Notes under the pieces: model-generated | Told to the model about the DNA's origin: nothing | Seen by the model: only the letters and a program-made list of their open reading frames with translations | The model's database searches: none | Position numbers and translations under genes: made by a program | Part shown: positions 32,421 through 43,254 of the stretch, one piece after another | Numbering within the stretch: the stretch's first letter is position 1 | Layout of the letters: the number at the start of each line of letters is the position of its first letter | DNA from: Nannochloropsis salina CCMP1776 | Lineage: Eukaryota > Sar > Eustigmatophyceae > Eustigmatales > Monodopsidaceae | Assembly (NCBI GenBank): GCA_004565275.1 | Contig: SDOX01000096.1 | Span: 42,415 to 106,414, forward strand | Length of the DNA stretch: 64,000 bases | Direction of reading: 5' to 3'

Positions 32421-33628
32421 CTAGCGAGTACTCTCCATGGCGCCCCACATCCCAGCTCCACCCTCCCGAACGAAGACGAAGACACTACCCTGGCCGCCCA
32501 GCCCACCAGGGGATCGTCCGATGCGGATCTTCTCGTCCACGTAGGTCGTCTCGATCCAACCCACATTCGGGCTTCTCCAGAAGTCCACCTACGGGATGCG
32601 AGAAGAAAAAGGAAGAAGGTCAAACCTTCAGTATGCAACCGGCTCACACTTTCATGTGGAGACTCTGTGAGACCAGCTGGGCCCAGAGATCTCCCTCATT
32701 TCCCATAAAAGCCTACCTTCGGCACTCGCAGCTGTTGCTCCACCTCCATCCCGAATAGCGTCACGGGCTCGAAACCCGCGCTCTGGAAGGTCAAGGACAA
32801 GCGGGTCGGCGACAGGATCTCGGACGTCGCTTCAACGCGGAGGCGGGCCGTGCTGTCGCCGAGCTTACCCAGCAGAGGAAAGAAGGAGAGCTGGCTGGCC
32901 CCTTGGCTCACCTCCACCACGTTGGCAATGCTTTTTCCGTCGGGTGAGATGTTCTGGAAGACCTTGCCGATCACGGCCAATGGCACGAGGCCGAGCACGA
33001 GGACGTCCAAGGCGTCGGTGTAGACGAGGCGCCAGGTCCCCGAGAGCGGGGAGGTGCCCTGAGAGAATGCCTCCGTGGGCCGAGGCGTGGGGTTGACGGC
33101 CTCCAGGTCGCGCAGCGTGTCGTCGATGTCCTCCCGCTCCGATTCCGAGACGCTGAAGCCTTTATTCTGGCCAACCAGGAGGAGGAGGAGATCGTGCTGG
33201 AGCTCCTTGCGGGTGGTGGCGCGAGCGGTGGCGTCGACAACGTCAGGTCCGGAGGAAGACGCGTCCCCGCGGTCGGTGTAATCGTCGTCGCTGCTGTCGC
33301 TGGGCCAGTCGGATGAGTCGCTCGCGGCCGCAAATAGGGGCGGGGTGAAGACGGGCGCTGACGGGGGCGACGTACAAGGGCCGAGGGAGGAGGCTGGCAG
33401 GCGAATGTGGGCTGAAGATTGAGAAGGGGGATAAAGGAGGCACAAGTTGCAATAAGATAATAATTGTATTTGATAATCAGCTGGACGGGGCGCTCGGGAT
33501 GACCGAGGGGAGGCGTCTAGCGCATACTCACGGGTCGGTATCCTGTTGGCGGGGGGGGAAAGAGGACGGAAGGCTTGTGCCAGGGCTACAGTCGAGAGAC
33601 CGGCCTTTAAAAGGCTACCTGCGCGCAT
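32421..33628 (-). CDS. Plastid fibrillin / plastid-lipid-associated protein (PAP)
   Basis: Exons 33532-33628, 32717-33411 and 32421-32588 give 319 residues in phase. The N-terminus is a signal peptide with LAQA|FRPLS, the red-plastid import signature. The PAP domain starts near RKELQHDLLLLLVGQNKGF and has the family motif LSGTWRLVYTDALDVLVLGL. It continues with GKVFQNISPDGKSIANVVEV and ends with GWIETTYVDEKIRIGRSPGG and SVFVFVRE, the closing strand typical of fibrillins. Fibrillins are lipocalin-like proteins of plastoglobules and thylakoids that bind lipids, carotenoids or quinones. The 120-base first intron is a multiple of three, so an unspliced message would also stay open. Confidence 0.9.
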
Positions 33629-34039
33629 TGCTGTACCTAAATTCGTGTTTCTGTGTGTGAACGTGCGAAATTAAATGAGTTGTCCGCAGGGTGTTTCTTT
33701 TATCTTCGACAGTTTCTAGTCTCGGTCAGACGCTCTGTCACACCGACGTCTGTGCGCAGTCTGCCCAGTTACTCCATTTGGAAAACCAGCTAGGCACGAC
33801 GGCAACATCCAGCCCAGCATGCACGGGCAATGTGCCCGAGCCCTGGCCGCCGTGTCCGACGTCTCGGACAGTGCGCGTGGCAATGGAACAAAGTCGGAGA
33901 GGAGGTTTCTCGGCGCGGCGAGGGGTCAGGTTGGGTGAGACTTGCACTGTAGACGCTAACCGCAGATCTGATAAGGCCACTCTCACATCATCGACGCGTC
34001 TTACACCTACGACAGGACCACTTTATTCCTTATCACAAG
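33629..34039. promoter_or_regulatory. Divergent promoter region between two plastid-protein genes
   Basis: About 410 bp separate the start codons of fibrillin (minus) and riboflavin synthase (plus), both predicted plastid proteins. Shared regulation is possible but not shown by any motif I can name. Confidence 0.45.
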
Positions 34040-35896
34040 ATGCGAATCTTCGAGCTATCTACGCTGACTCTTAGCTCACCCACAGCAACGTCCTGGAGAC
34101 GCCGAGCGTTGCACTTGCCTCCCCATCTCCCCATCTCCCTCCTAGTCCTCATCCTCCTTGGCCTCTTCACGACACACGCCTTTCGTTCGCCTAGTCATGT
34201 AGCAGGGCGCACCATATCCTCTATCAATAGAGCTGGGAGCCTCCTCGCCCCCATCTCCTCAGTCGCCTCGGCCGGGCGACGGCGTGGGAAGGCCCTGGCC
34301 CTGTTTTCCGGTATTGTAGAACAAATGGGTCGAGTGCGAAAGGTGGAGATGGACAAGGACATGGTGATGTGGAGCGGCGAAACAGGAAAGGGTACGTTGA
34401 ATCGAGGGAGGGAGGGAGGGAGGGAGGGAGGGAGGGAGGGAGGGAGGGAGGGAGGGAGGGAGTGCTCTGTAAGGCAGGCTTTCAAAGATCGGGACCCCAG
34501 AGACAAAACAGTAGTGACGCTTTACACGCCATATCAAAGGATTCGGTGTGTCGGTAGTGAATTGCTTTAAGCGCGCATACTTTTACATTCAAACTTTCCG
34601 TACTGCTCTCGCAGGCATGGAACTGACAATCACGGACGCTGCCAGGGTGCTGGCGGATGCCTATGAGGGCTGCAGCATCGCCGTGAACGGGGTTTGTCTC
34701 ACAGTCGTCACCTACACAGGTAAATGCGCCGAGGGAGATTCCCCTCAGCACAAGAGATGACCCTAGTCCCTGTTGACCCTATAGGCATGCATGAACCCTC
34801 TTTTCCCCTCAGCTCTTTCCATCGGTCGGGCTCTCGGCAGGGTCCCCTTCATGCAGGAGCCACTACTCTCACGCCCACCGCCTCTTTTTTGGAACCACAC
34901 AGGGGACACATTCACAGTAGGGTGCGCGCCTGAGACCATCCGCTGCACCAACCTGGGCGGACTGGTGGCGGGCGAACGTGTTAATCTTGAAAGGCGAGTG
35001 TGGTGGGCATTTGAGACTTTGCGGTGCCTGTGTGGATCCCTCCAGGTCCCCCAGGCGCCTCCTGCCTACGTTTTTTGCGATATCACCGTGTCTATATGTC
35101 CAAGTGTGTGTGGATGGGCGCCTTTGCACGTCCCATTCCTCCTCCGCGCGGCTCCATCGCCTTCTGTGTAAGGTCGGCGGGGGCAGAGCGTGACCCTCAA
35201 GACACGAGTCCGTCCCTTGCCTGACCGCACAGGAGCCTGCCGGCCGACGGGCGAAACTCGGGGCACATGGTGCAGGGCCACGTGGACGAGACGGGCGAGA
35301 TCCTGGAGCGCTGGCAGGAGGGTGATTCCCTCTGGGTGAAGGTGCGGGCCTCCCCAGCGATTCTGCCCTACATTGTGGAGAAAGGGTGAGAAGAGGGGAG
35401 ACAAGGATGCTATGGCTCGATGAGAAGGCAGGGAGCACTATTGTAGATGTATTTATGCCTGACTTTGCGCGTCCGGTCGGACAGGTACATCGCCGTGGAC
35501 GGGACGAGCCTCACAGTGTGCCAGGTGGATCGGAACGAGGGCTGGTTCACGTTCATGCTCATTGCCTACACGCAGAAACACATCATCGTCCCGCACAAGG
35601 CTGTGGGTGACAGGTCAGGACATTTCTTTTTGCGATTCGTAATTTTATATTTTCGTGCTGCGGGAACGATATGTTCGTATCTGCATGTTGAATTAATTTT
35701 GCCTCAAGCAATCAGATGACGCGACATGGTTGACCAATTTACCTATGTGCATACAAACAGGGTAAATCTGGAGGTAGACGTGCTCGCCAAGTACGTAGAG
35801 CGTTCTATGGGCGCGACCATCGAGTCTCTGCGCGCTAACATCGAAGCATTACAAGAGAGAGTGGCAGTATTGGAAGGGAGAGGAGACCAGGGGTAA
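34040..35896 (+). CDS. Riboflavin synthase (alpha type), plastid-targeted
   Basis: Six exons: 34040-34391, 34615-34719, 34903-34993, 35233-35385, 35485-35613, 35761-35896. They total 321 residues. The enzyme dismutates two 6,7-dimethyl-8-ribityllumazine molecules to riboflavin. The leader (ISLLVLILLGLFTTHA|FRS) is a plastid import signal. The first lumazine-binding repeat starts LFSGIVEQMGRV and includes SIAVNGVCLTVV, FTVGCAPETIRCTNLGGL and GERVNLER. The second repeat has GHMVQGHVDETGEIL, YIAVDGTSLTVC and NLEVDVLAKYVER. The trimerising C-terminal helix is present. The third intron must start with GC (GAAAG|GCGAGT) to keep the frame. The first intron contains a very long GGGA tract. Confidence 0.95.
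34404..34462. repeat. (GGGA)n microsatellite, about 14 units
   Basis: Uninterrupted GGGA repeat of about 59 bp in intron 1 of the riboflavin synthase gene, starting 12 bases after the donor. It is the longest pure tract of its type in the window. Its G-runs could form G-quadruplexes in DNA or pre-mRNA. Confidence 0.97.
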
Positions 35897-36498
35897 AGAT
35901 TGCTAGTTAGAGAACGGCATTCAATAAAGTGATGCAAACAATTCATACAAATGTGTAAGAAGACGTTATGTAAGATACTTACGCATTGACGGATAATGTG
36001 CTCAAATTGAAAAGAGAGTGTACACTTAATAACCTCCTCTTTTCTCATCCGATCATGTGGTCGTGTCGAAATCAAAACCTAGCAGCACATCCACGAGACA
36101 GCGTAAATTCATGCATTCTAATGTTGATTTTTGGAAGCTCTTTATCATATGGGTGAAGAGCAAAGCTGTGAATGTTACGCGTGCGAGCACGCCTGTTCGA
36201 CTGGGGCGCCGGAGAGGACATGAATAACTGGGGGAGGTGGGAGAGCCGTATGGGCCGTCACAGGAAACGTCGACTTCGAGAATTCCACGCCGTGGCACGC
36301 CTTTTGCATCTAATACCGTCGTGATCCATCGTTCACATGCAGAGCAATCGAGGAAAAACTTTACCATCCAGTTTCAGACGGTGCCCACTCACTTCTTGGG
36401 ACAGTTTGACGTCTTGGACGACCGCCGTATTGCTTCCGTCTTCCACGCCATCCTGCCTCTTCCCTTTCTCAAATTAGGACAGGGCATAAGCCTCTACC
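35897..36498. other. Intergenic region
   Basis: Lies between two plus-strand genes and is AT-rich around 35900-36060. No supported gene. A minus-strand open frame at 36053-36367 lacks recognisable features. Confidence 0.45.
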
Positions 36499-38373
36499 AT
36501 GTCCACTTCTGGCCAGAACGAAAGTGAGAGCCCAGAAAGTGCGCTGGGCTGTGAAGAGGAATCTCCTAGATTCAAAGTTCAGCTAGCAGTCTATGATCTC
36601 TCTCAGGGGATGGCGCGGCAACTTGGGCCCGCGCTCCTGGGCATGGAGATCGAGGCCATCTACCACACTGGTTTGGTGGTGTATGGCAAGGAGCATTTTT
36701 TCGGAGGTGGGATCGTCTCGGTCCCGCACGAGGAGTTCCTCGCGTCGTATCACATGCAGCCATTCCAGACCATGGAGTTGGGAGAGACGGAGGTAGGGGA
36801 GGATCTCTTTATGGAGTTCTTGCAGGAGGTGAGCCCCCGCTTTACTGCGGAGACGTACGGTGAGTCTGTTCGAGAGGCTAGGCCTGGCAGTGGGGAGAAA
36901 GTACAGCCTAATGGCTCGGAGTGCGAGGTATGATGCAGTCCACGCGCACATCCTGCGCTCTCTCGCTACGTCTGTTCCCTGCCCTTCTCAAGCGCCTGGA
37001 AACCCTTCACTTGCCCCATACTAAAAGATCTCATGCGCTGGAACTGCAACAACTTCACCAACGAGGCCGCCCTCTTCCTCCTGGGCACCGGCATCCCGCC
37101 ACACATCCTCACCCTCCCCGAGCGCGTCTTCTCCTCGCCCATGGGCGCGCTCCTCCGGCCCGCCATCGAGCAAATGCAAGGCGGCATGCGCCAGGCGGTC
37201 CCTGGCTTCCACTTCGAGTCTTTCGAGGGCGGCGGGGAGCACCACCACGTGAACGTCCCTCCGCCTCTGGTCCCCCCCAACACCACGCTCCCCCCCCCCT
37301 CCCCCCTCCCGGCCGTGCACCATCCCAACCCCTGGGCTGTCCCCGCCCCCCAACCTGCTTCCGTAGGGGTGAACACCATGGGAAATACCAGCGCCAGCGC
37401 CGGCACCCAGCATATTGAGCAACCGCGGCAGCAGGAGCAGAGAGGGGCGGCTCCGACGCCCGTCTTGGACGCACAGAGCAAGCCCCTGCTCTCGGTCGAC
37501 AGCCCGGCCGCCCTCAGACAGAGCCTCAGGACCGTGGTGGCCAAGCTCAAGCTACTGGCCGGCGCCGCCCAGGACGGGGAGGGGGAGCACGGGGCTTCTC
37601 TCCTGTCTCCCGAGGAGGCGGCCCTCCTGGATGAGACGGAGGGCCTCGTGCTGCAGCCCCTCTCTCCCCTCCCCCCCGCCCTCGCTCCCCTCCTTCACCG
37701 TTGCCTTCTCCCTCCGTGGTCCGGTAAATCGGACTTCTTCGTCCTCTCCCTGCTCCGCCCCCTCTTCCTCCGCCCCACATTCCCCACTGCCCCCCTCCTC
37801 GACCTCCTGCTCACCAAGCTTGCTCTCACCATCGGCAGCTCCTCCCCGCCGCCCTCCCCGCCCTCCGCTTTTGCCTCCCGCGCCTCCCTGGTCGTCGCCT
37901 TCTCCGCCCTCAGCAACGCCTGCGCCCACAAAGCCGGTCGCTCCCTTCTCCTCGAGCCCGAACGCGCCGAGCAGGCTGTGGACGTGACGGTCGCCGCGCT
38001 CCGAGACGAGCAACCGGCGGTGCGGCAGATGGCAGCCGCCTTCCTGGCCAACCTAGCCTTGGGCGTGGAGAAGGCGGAGGGCTGGGAGGGGGGCGGGAAT
38101 CGGGAGGGCGGGGAGCTCTCGGACCTGGTGGTGCAGATGGTCTGCGGGAGCATGGAGGGCCTGGGCGCGGACGGGGACCAGACCTCTGTGCTGCGGCGAC
38201 TCCTCTGCGCGGGCCGGCTCGTCAGGGGAGGCAAAGGGGAGGTGGCTGCGCTGGTGCGGTCTCTGGGGTTGGACGAGGTGCTGAGGGAGGTGGGGAGGTC
38301 GGGAGGAGCGCAGGTTTTGGAGCTGGCGAGAGAGCTCTTGAGTTTGGTGGAGGGCGGGGGGGGAATGCGCTAA
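36499..38373 (+). CDS. PPPDE (DeSI-type) cysteine peptidase fused to a PUL domain
   Basis: Exons 36499-36859 and 37028-38373 give 568 residues in phase. The N-terminal PPPDE fold carries its catalytic pair: His56 in AIYHTGLVVYG and Cys127 in RWNCNNFTNEAALFL, with GGGIVS between them. These peptidases remove SUMO or ubiquitin (DeSI family). A His/Pro-rich linker leads to a helical C-terminal domain of about 300 residues that looks like PUL, the Cdc48/p97-binding ARM-like domain of PLAA/Ufd3. Examples are FVLSLLRPLFLRPTFPTA and SLVVAFSALSNACAHKAG followed by VRQMAAAFLANLALG. The combination suggests a deconjugating enzyme recruited to the p97 segregase. Plants have related PPPDE-thioredoxin-PUL proteins; no thioredoxin domain is seen here. 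Confidence 0.85.
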
Positions 38374-38509
38374 AGAAAGAGGGTCGACGCGCTGGGGTGC
38401 GAGGGTTTGGAGTGCATGCTTGACTCTTGGGGTAGGGGGGGAAGGAGAGGAGTGGGGGGCAAAAAGAAGAACCCGCGGTAGGCCCCTGGTGAGCCCCTGC
38501 TCGCCGTCA

Positions 38510-39820
38510 TTACTTCCTGGCAATTCCTGCCCCGCTCTCTCTGCCCCCCTCTCCCCGATCCGCACTCTCCCTCCCCAACAGTAACGCGTCCCCGACGTGG
38601 ATCGCGGCCGAGGCCACCACCCTACAGGCGCCCCTCCCAAGCCCTTCCACCCTCACGTTCCCCCTCCCGCGGCCTCTCGGCGGCTTCTCCCTCCCTCCGT
38701 CCGCGTTCTGCACGCTGCCGCCAAAGAGGTAGCGCAGCGCCCAGTCCTCCTCTCTGCCGGCCCCCCTCGACGCCTCCCAGACACCCGCGGGGTCTAGTCG
38801 GGCGGAGGCGCGCACGACGCCGGGCGCCAGGATGACGATAAGCGCCCGCGCTCCTTCCAGCCCTCGCCACGGCCTCGCAGCCCTCAAAGCGGGTCCAACG
38901 CCAGCCAAGATCGTTTCCCCCTCCGACCACACCCTGGAAGAGACCACCCTGCACCCGCCGCCCTCACCGAAGGAGACCTGGATCTCCCCCCCCCCCTTCG
39001 CGCAGGCTGCGCCTCCTCTGCTTGGGCTTTGCCTGCCCCTGGCCTCGCTCTTCGGATTTTGGCGCAGGTCTAAAATGCTCACTTCGGGGTGCTCTTCCAA
39101 GTAGGAAGTAACGACGTAGGGCTCGGCGTAGGGCAAGCGTGGCAGCGTCTGAGAGAAGGTCAGATGCTTGAAGCCTTTCACACGACCGAGACAGTCGCTG
39201 CTGCCGCACCGGCACACGGGGATGGACGCCTCTCCGGCCTCAAATTCGAAAAGTGTGTAGTCACATGTCAATTCCTCGCCCGCAGCGATGGCACGTAAGG
39301 CCTTCATGCCGTAGGTGAGCTCGTCCGACGTGCAGGCTGTGACGAAGGAGGCAGTGTTTGGACTGCACGCGTGGTTCATAAAGGCGTCGTAAGTGTAAAG
39401 CTGCCGCTTCCCCGGTAGATCAGACTGGACGACGGAGTGTTCCTCCATGTTCAACGTGTACTCTTGTCCCGAATCAGCCAAACGTAAGATCACCGTGCCA
39501 GAGACATCGGGGACGTACAAGCACGAGGTTGTGTACAGCGTGTCGCCCGCCCGGAAAGGCACCGTGGCGAAAAGGCCAAGACCAAAGGCATTGGGTCCGA
39601 TGGCCACTCCATCAGGCATTGTGGCCTCGATATATTTTGGGAGGCAAGCCACTTGGTCGGTCCGGCCTTTGTCCCTGAACAAATCCCCCCCCTTTCCTTC
39701 CTTGTGCATTGCGCGCGAGGACTTTGGGTCTCGGTGGTTCTTTGTCATTTCTGTGGCTTTAAGTCCGGGATATGCAGCCATATGTTGTGATAATAGGAGT
39801 AAGTCAGAAGATGTTGCCAT
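38510..39820 (-). CDS. SET-domain protein (putative lysine methyltransferase)
   Basis: A 436-residue open frame starting at ATG 39820 (MATSSDLLLLSQHMA). It has SET motifs in order: GPNAFGLGLFATVPFRAGDT, YDAFMNHACSPNT (the NHxCxPN box), LRAIAAGEELTCDYT (GEELxxDY), and a post-SET-like cysteine motif CRCGSSDCLG. SET enzymes transfer methyl groups from S-adenosylmethionine to lysines of histones or other proteins. The C-terminal ~200 residues are Arg/Gly-rich and unrecognised. The frame stays open upstream for about 40 codons without an ATG, so a short additional first exon is possible. Confidence 0.8.
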   Translation of the reverse strand: MATSSDLLLLSQHMAAYPGLKATEMTKNHRDPKSSRAMHKEGKGGDLFRDKGRTDQVACLPKYIEATMPDGVAIGPNAFGLGLFATVPFRAGDTLYTTSCLYVPDVSGTVILRLADSGQEYTLNMEEHSVVQSDLPGKRQLYTYDAFMNHACSPNTASFVTACTSDELTYGMKALRAIAAGEELTCDYTLFEFEAGEASIPVCRCGSSDCLGRVKGFKHLTFSQTLPRLPYAEPYVVTSYLEEHPEVSILDLRQNPKSEARGRQSPSRGGAACAKGGGEIQVSFGEGGGCRVVSSRVWSEGETILAGVGPALRAARPWRGLEGARALIVILAPGVVRASARLDPAGVWEASRGAGREEDWALRYLFGGSVQNADGGREKPPRGRGRGNVRVEGLGRGACRVVASAAIHVGDALLLGRESADRGEGGRESGAGIARK

Positions 39821-40027
39821 TCGTCGGCCAGATAAGTTGTGAAAGCGCCCTGAGAGTAGCCCCTCAAGGAACGTAAGCCTCGCGACTCGCCCGCCAAGAC
39901 CGTCGGTGGGAGGATACAGCCCTCTCCCAGGCCTCACGGGCACACGTCCTTGGTCGATACCAGAAGGCCTCCATCACTCACCTTCCGATAGCCGTCATGA
40001 TCCTGTAAAGACAGGCATTGAAGCGAC
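39821..40027. promoter_or_regulatory. Compact divergent promoter
   Basis: Only about 207 bp separate the start codons of the SET gene and the PPR gene, so both promoters must overlap or be shared. No named element is visible. Confidence 0.5.
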
Positions 40028-42796
40028 ATGCGGAGGGTCGTGGTGGTCGGAGGTGTTAGCATTCTCTCGCGAGGACCTCGACGGCTTTCGTTTCGCCCGG
40101 GCGGGCTCGGACATGAAGGCCTGGGGGGGCCGCCCCCTTCTCACGGCCTGCGCAGCGCTCGCAGGAATGAAGTCACGGACGCCTTTGAGGATGTTTGCAG
40201 AGATGGGATGAGCATTTGTCCCTCCCATTCCACCGAACATGAGCAGCATGTTCACCGACCCCGTTCCTCTCGAGCCTCCCCGCAGCCTCCTCCGTCCCTG
40301 TCCTCGCTGGAATGGCTCTCATCCAAGGATAAATGTCGGGTCGATCTCGGCTTCAAAATGCTCAGAGCATGTACAGGCAATTTGAAGGTACAACGAAAAA
40401 TGCTCGTGGACTTGATGCAGCGTTGCCATTCCGAGGGCTTGCATATGGGGGTGCTGCGGACGTTCAAGGAACTCTGCTCCTCCGGACAGGAAACTGGCAT
40501 CCTCTTGCCCCAGCGCGACGTGCCGCCAGCACAGAAGGCGTCGTTGTACGGGCCCATACTACCCGCGGAGTTGACGATGGCGCTACAGGCGGGCATGGCA
40601 TGCAAGCATTGGGTGAAACTCGAGCGCGCCGTGGTCGGCTTCGGGGCGTCCCTCCCTCGCGAGGAGGGGACGGGAAGGTGCATGACGGAGACTCTGGGAG
40701 CCAACTGGTGGGAAAGCGTGGCTGCGGCGCTGCCCGAGGAGGATGGCTGGAAGGCGCTGTACCCGCTGTACCTGGAGACGAGGAAGCGGGGCCTGGGGAC
40801 AGGGGGGGAAGAAGGCTTGAGGAGGAGAGTGCTGCAGAGCCTTGAGGCAGCGGCCTCGATGCCTATCCGACGAGACGAAGGGGGTGACAGCGAAAGCGAC
40901 GCCCGTTTGGTCGAGCTGATTTCGTCGGCGTCCAGCAGCATGGAGGAGCTCCTCCTCCAGACCTTGTCCTCCTCCTCAGCAGCTCCGCGGGCCTGGCTGG
41001 AGCTCGAGCGCGCGCTGCAAGGAGAAGCGCGGGGGAAAGGGAGGGGGGAGGGAGGAGCGAGAAAGCCTTCTCCCGCAGACTTTGATCAGGCCATCACTCG
41101 GCTGGCCCGAGGCGGGATGGCGGACCATGCAAACAGCTTGCTCCGACACCTCACCCTCTGGGGGGGGGTACCTATGGCCTCCTCCTACGCCGCGGTGGCA
41201 ACCGCCTACGCCCGACAAGTGCGTCGAGCCGGAGCTCGGCACGTGCTGCAAGAGATGCATGGATTGAGTGAGAAAGGATGCCTGGCCGACACCGAGGTGG
41301 CGGCCGCGGAGGAGGCCTGTGCGGAGTTGGTGAGGGCTGGAAGGGACGGCGCGGGGGGAGAGGGAGGGCGGTCTGCGCCTTCACGGCGAGAGGACGCGCG
41401 GGGCGGGGGTCAAGAGCGTTGTGAGGGTGGTGAAAGGGGGAGGAGGGAGGCGGCGGGGGGCGAAAGGCTGACGGTGGCGGCGGCGGGAGGGACGCCTCAG
41501 GCCTCGTCCTCTGAGAGCCGAAACCTGAGGCGACTGGCGAGGGCGGGGCGGGGACTCGAGGCGCTGGAGGCCTTGCGAACGATGCAGGCGCGGGGCCTGG
41601 TGCCCGACGTGTGGTGCTACAACTATTCCCTGATGGCCTGCGCGCGCAGCGGACTCTTGAAGGAGGCGCAGGGGCTGCTTGAAGAGATGCCCGCGGCGGA
41701 CAGGTCTGTCTATAGTCACTCTCTGCTGATCCACGCGGCCGAGAAGGCGGGAGACTGGAGGGCGGCACAAGGCGTCTTGGAACGGATGAGTTGCAGAGGC
41801 CTGGTGCCGTCCGTGGCGTGCTACGGGTCCACAATGAACGCGCTGGGCAAGGCTGGGAGGGCGGAGGAGGCGCTTGCCCTCTTGCGGCGCATGGGCACCG
41901 GGGGTGAACCTCGTCCGAACGCCGTCGCCTACACCACCGCCATAGACGCCTGTGCCCGCCGGTCCCTGGCCTCCGAGGCCCTCGGGCTCCTCCGGGAGAT
42001 GGAGGAGGAGCGGGGGCTTGCCCCCAACCCCGTGGCCTACGCCTGCGCCATGAATGCTTGCGCCAAGGACAGGCGGGGGCTGGAGGCCCTGCGCCTCCTG
42101 AGAGAGATGCAGGCCAAAGGCTTAGCGGCGACAGAGGCGCACTACGGAGCCGTCTTGAACGCGCTGAACCTGAGCGAGGAGGACGACGCCTCCCTGCTCG
42201 CTCTCTACGCGGAGGCACAGGACCGGCGCCTGCCCCAGCATGTCAGCATGCACGGAGCGGCCATCAAGGCGGGGGACAGGATGGGTGCTTCCGACAGGGT
42301 CATCTCCGTGGGCCGGGATATGCTGAGGGACGGACATCGGCCTAACCAGCGTGCCTTGAAGCTCCTAGTCTACCACGCCTACGCTGGCGGTGCCTATCAG
42401 GAGGGCGTGGCCTTCTTTCACGCGCGGGAAGAAGGATACGTCCAGAACGCTTCTATCATAAAGCTTGTCTTGCGCTGCGCAGAAAAAATTGGAGACGTTG
42501 AAACTGTTCTCTTGTGTATCAAAGAGGCGGAAAGCAAGAAGGAATGGATGTGCAGGACGGCATCTCGGATCATAAATCGTGAAGAGGCAGAAGAGATACG
42601 AGGCAGACAAGCCCGGGAGGGTGAAAAAAGAGAAGTTAGACGCCGAGCTGTAGCAGAATTGAAGGTCATGCTTAAGGAGTGGACCTATGAAGCCGGAAAA
42701 CAGGCTCAGGGGCTTGAGGAGAAAGTAAGGTCAAAAGACAGGAGGCTGGCTGTATTCCTGAGGACGACGAGGAAGAAGGGGCGAACAGGACTATGA
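40028..42796 (+). CDS. Pentatricopeptide repeat (PPR) protein
   Basis: Single-exon 922-residue protein. PPR units of about 35 residues are clearest from residue 500 to 720: PDVWCYNYSLMACARSGLLK, PSVACYGSTMNALGKAGRAE, PNAVAYTTAIDACARRSLAS, PNPVAYACAMNACAKDRRG, and a weaker TEAHYGAVLNALNLSEED. Earlier repeats are degenerate (MASSYAAVATAYARQVRRAG). PPR proteins bind organellar RNA, one nucleotide per repeat, and guide its maturation, stability or translation. The Arg-rich N-terminus (MRRVVVVGGVSILSRGPRRL) suggests a mitochondrial presequence rather than the two-part plastid signal seen elsewhere here. A charged C-terminal helix follows the repeats. Confidence 0.88.
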   Translation: MRRVVVVGGVSILSRGPRRLSFRPGGLGHEGLGGPPPSHGLRSARRNEVTDAFEDVCRDGMSICPSHSTEHEQHVHRPRSSRASPQPPPSLSSLEWLSSKDKCRVDLGFKMLRACTGNLKVQRKMLVDLMQRCHSEGLHMGVLRTFKELCSSGQETGILLPQRDVPPAQKASLYGPILPAELTMALQAGMACKHWVKLERAVVGFGASLPREEGTGRCMTETLGANWWESVAAALPEEDGWKALYPLYLETRKRGLGTGGEEGLRRRVLQSLEAAASMPIRRDEGGDSESDARLVELISSASSSMEELLLQTLSSSSAAPRAWLELERALQGEARGKGRGEGGARKPSPADFDQAITRLARGGMADHANSLLRHLTLWGGVPMASSYAAVATAYARQVRRAGARHVLQEMHGLSEKGCLADTEVAAAEEACAELVRAGRDGAGGEGGRSAPSRREDARGGGQERCEGGERGRREAAGGERLTVAAAGGTPQASSSESRNLRRLARAGRGLEALEALRTMQARGLVPDVWCYNYSLMACARSGLLKEAQGLLEEMPAADRSVYSHSLLIHAAEKAGDWRAAQGVLERMSCRGLVPSVACYGSTMNALGKAGRAEEALALLRRMGTGGEPRPNAVAYTTAIDACARRSLASEALGLLREMEEERGLAPNPVAYACAMNACAKDRRGLEALRLLREMQAKGLAATEAHYGAVLNALNLSEEDDASLLALYAEAQDRRLPQHVSMHGAAIKAGDRMGASDRVISVGRDMLRDGHRPNQRALKLLVYHAYAGGAYQEGVAFFHAREEGYVQNASIIKLVLRCAEKIGDVETVLLCIKEAESKKEWMCRTASRIINREEAEEIRGRQAREGEKREVRRRAVAELKVMLKEWTYEAGKQAQGLEEKVRSKDRRLAVFLRTTRKKGRTGL

Positions 42797-43254
42797 ATGC
42801 TCATACGTCGATGACCCTACCGATTTATCGAATTTTTTTTATGTACACTATAGAATGAAACGTACCGCAAACAATCAACATAAAAACGCTATTCTTGTCA
42901 GCCCGGTTTTGTTTGTTGAAAGACCTCGTTTACTACAATCCCCTTACAGTGCAATTGTGTAAGGTCCATTACTGTAACCTGCCACCACATCAACGACGTC
43001 TTTAATAGCGGGAAGATCGCAACGTATTTGTCGTGCCCACGCGCCAGTGAGGCAGTACGGGCAAAGACAGGAACGTATTCCGTCGGAGATAGCTATCGGT
43101 CATGACGTCACTGGCGCCTGCTCCGGCATCATCCTAGTGCAAACAGGGCCTGAGAAATGGCGGTCCCCCGCAAATCAGGCGCTTTGTATCCCCGCACCTC
43201 TGAACTCCCCTCGATATATGTATATGCATAGCCAGGTAGTTTCACTGTGCAGTC
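42797..43254. other. Intergenic region
   Basis: Lies between two plus-strand genes. It presumably contains the terminator of the PPR gene and the promoter of the RBM42 homologue. No gene seen. Confidence 0.45.

Noticed and set aside
34994-34999. Programmed frameshift instead of an intron in riboflavin synthase
   Set aside because: A GC-AG intron explains the sequence and restores the conserved protein exactly.
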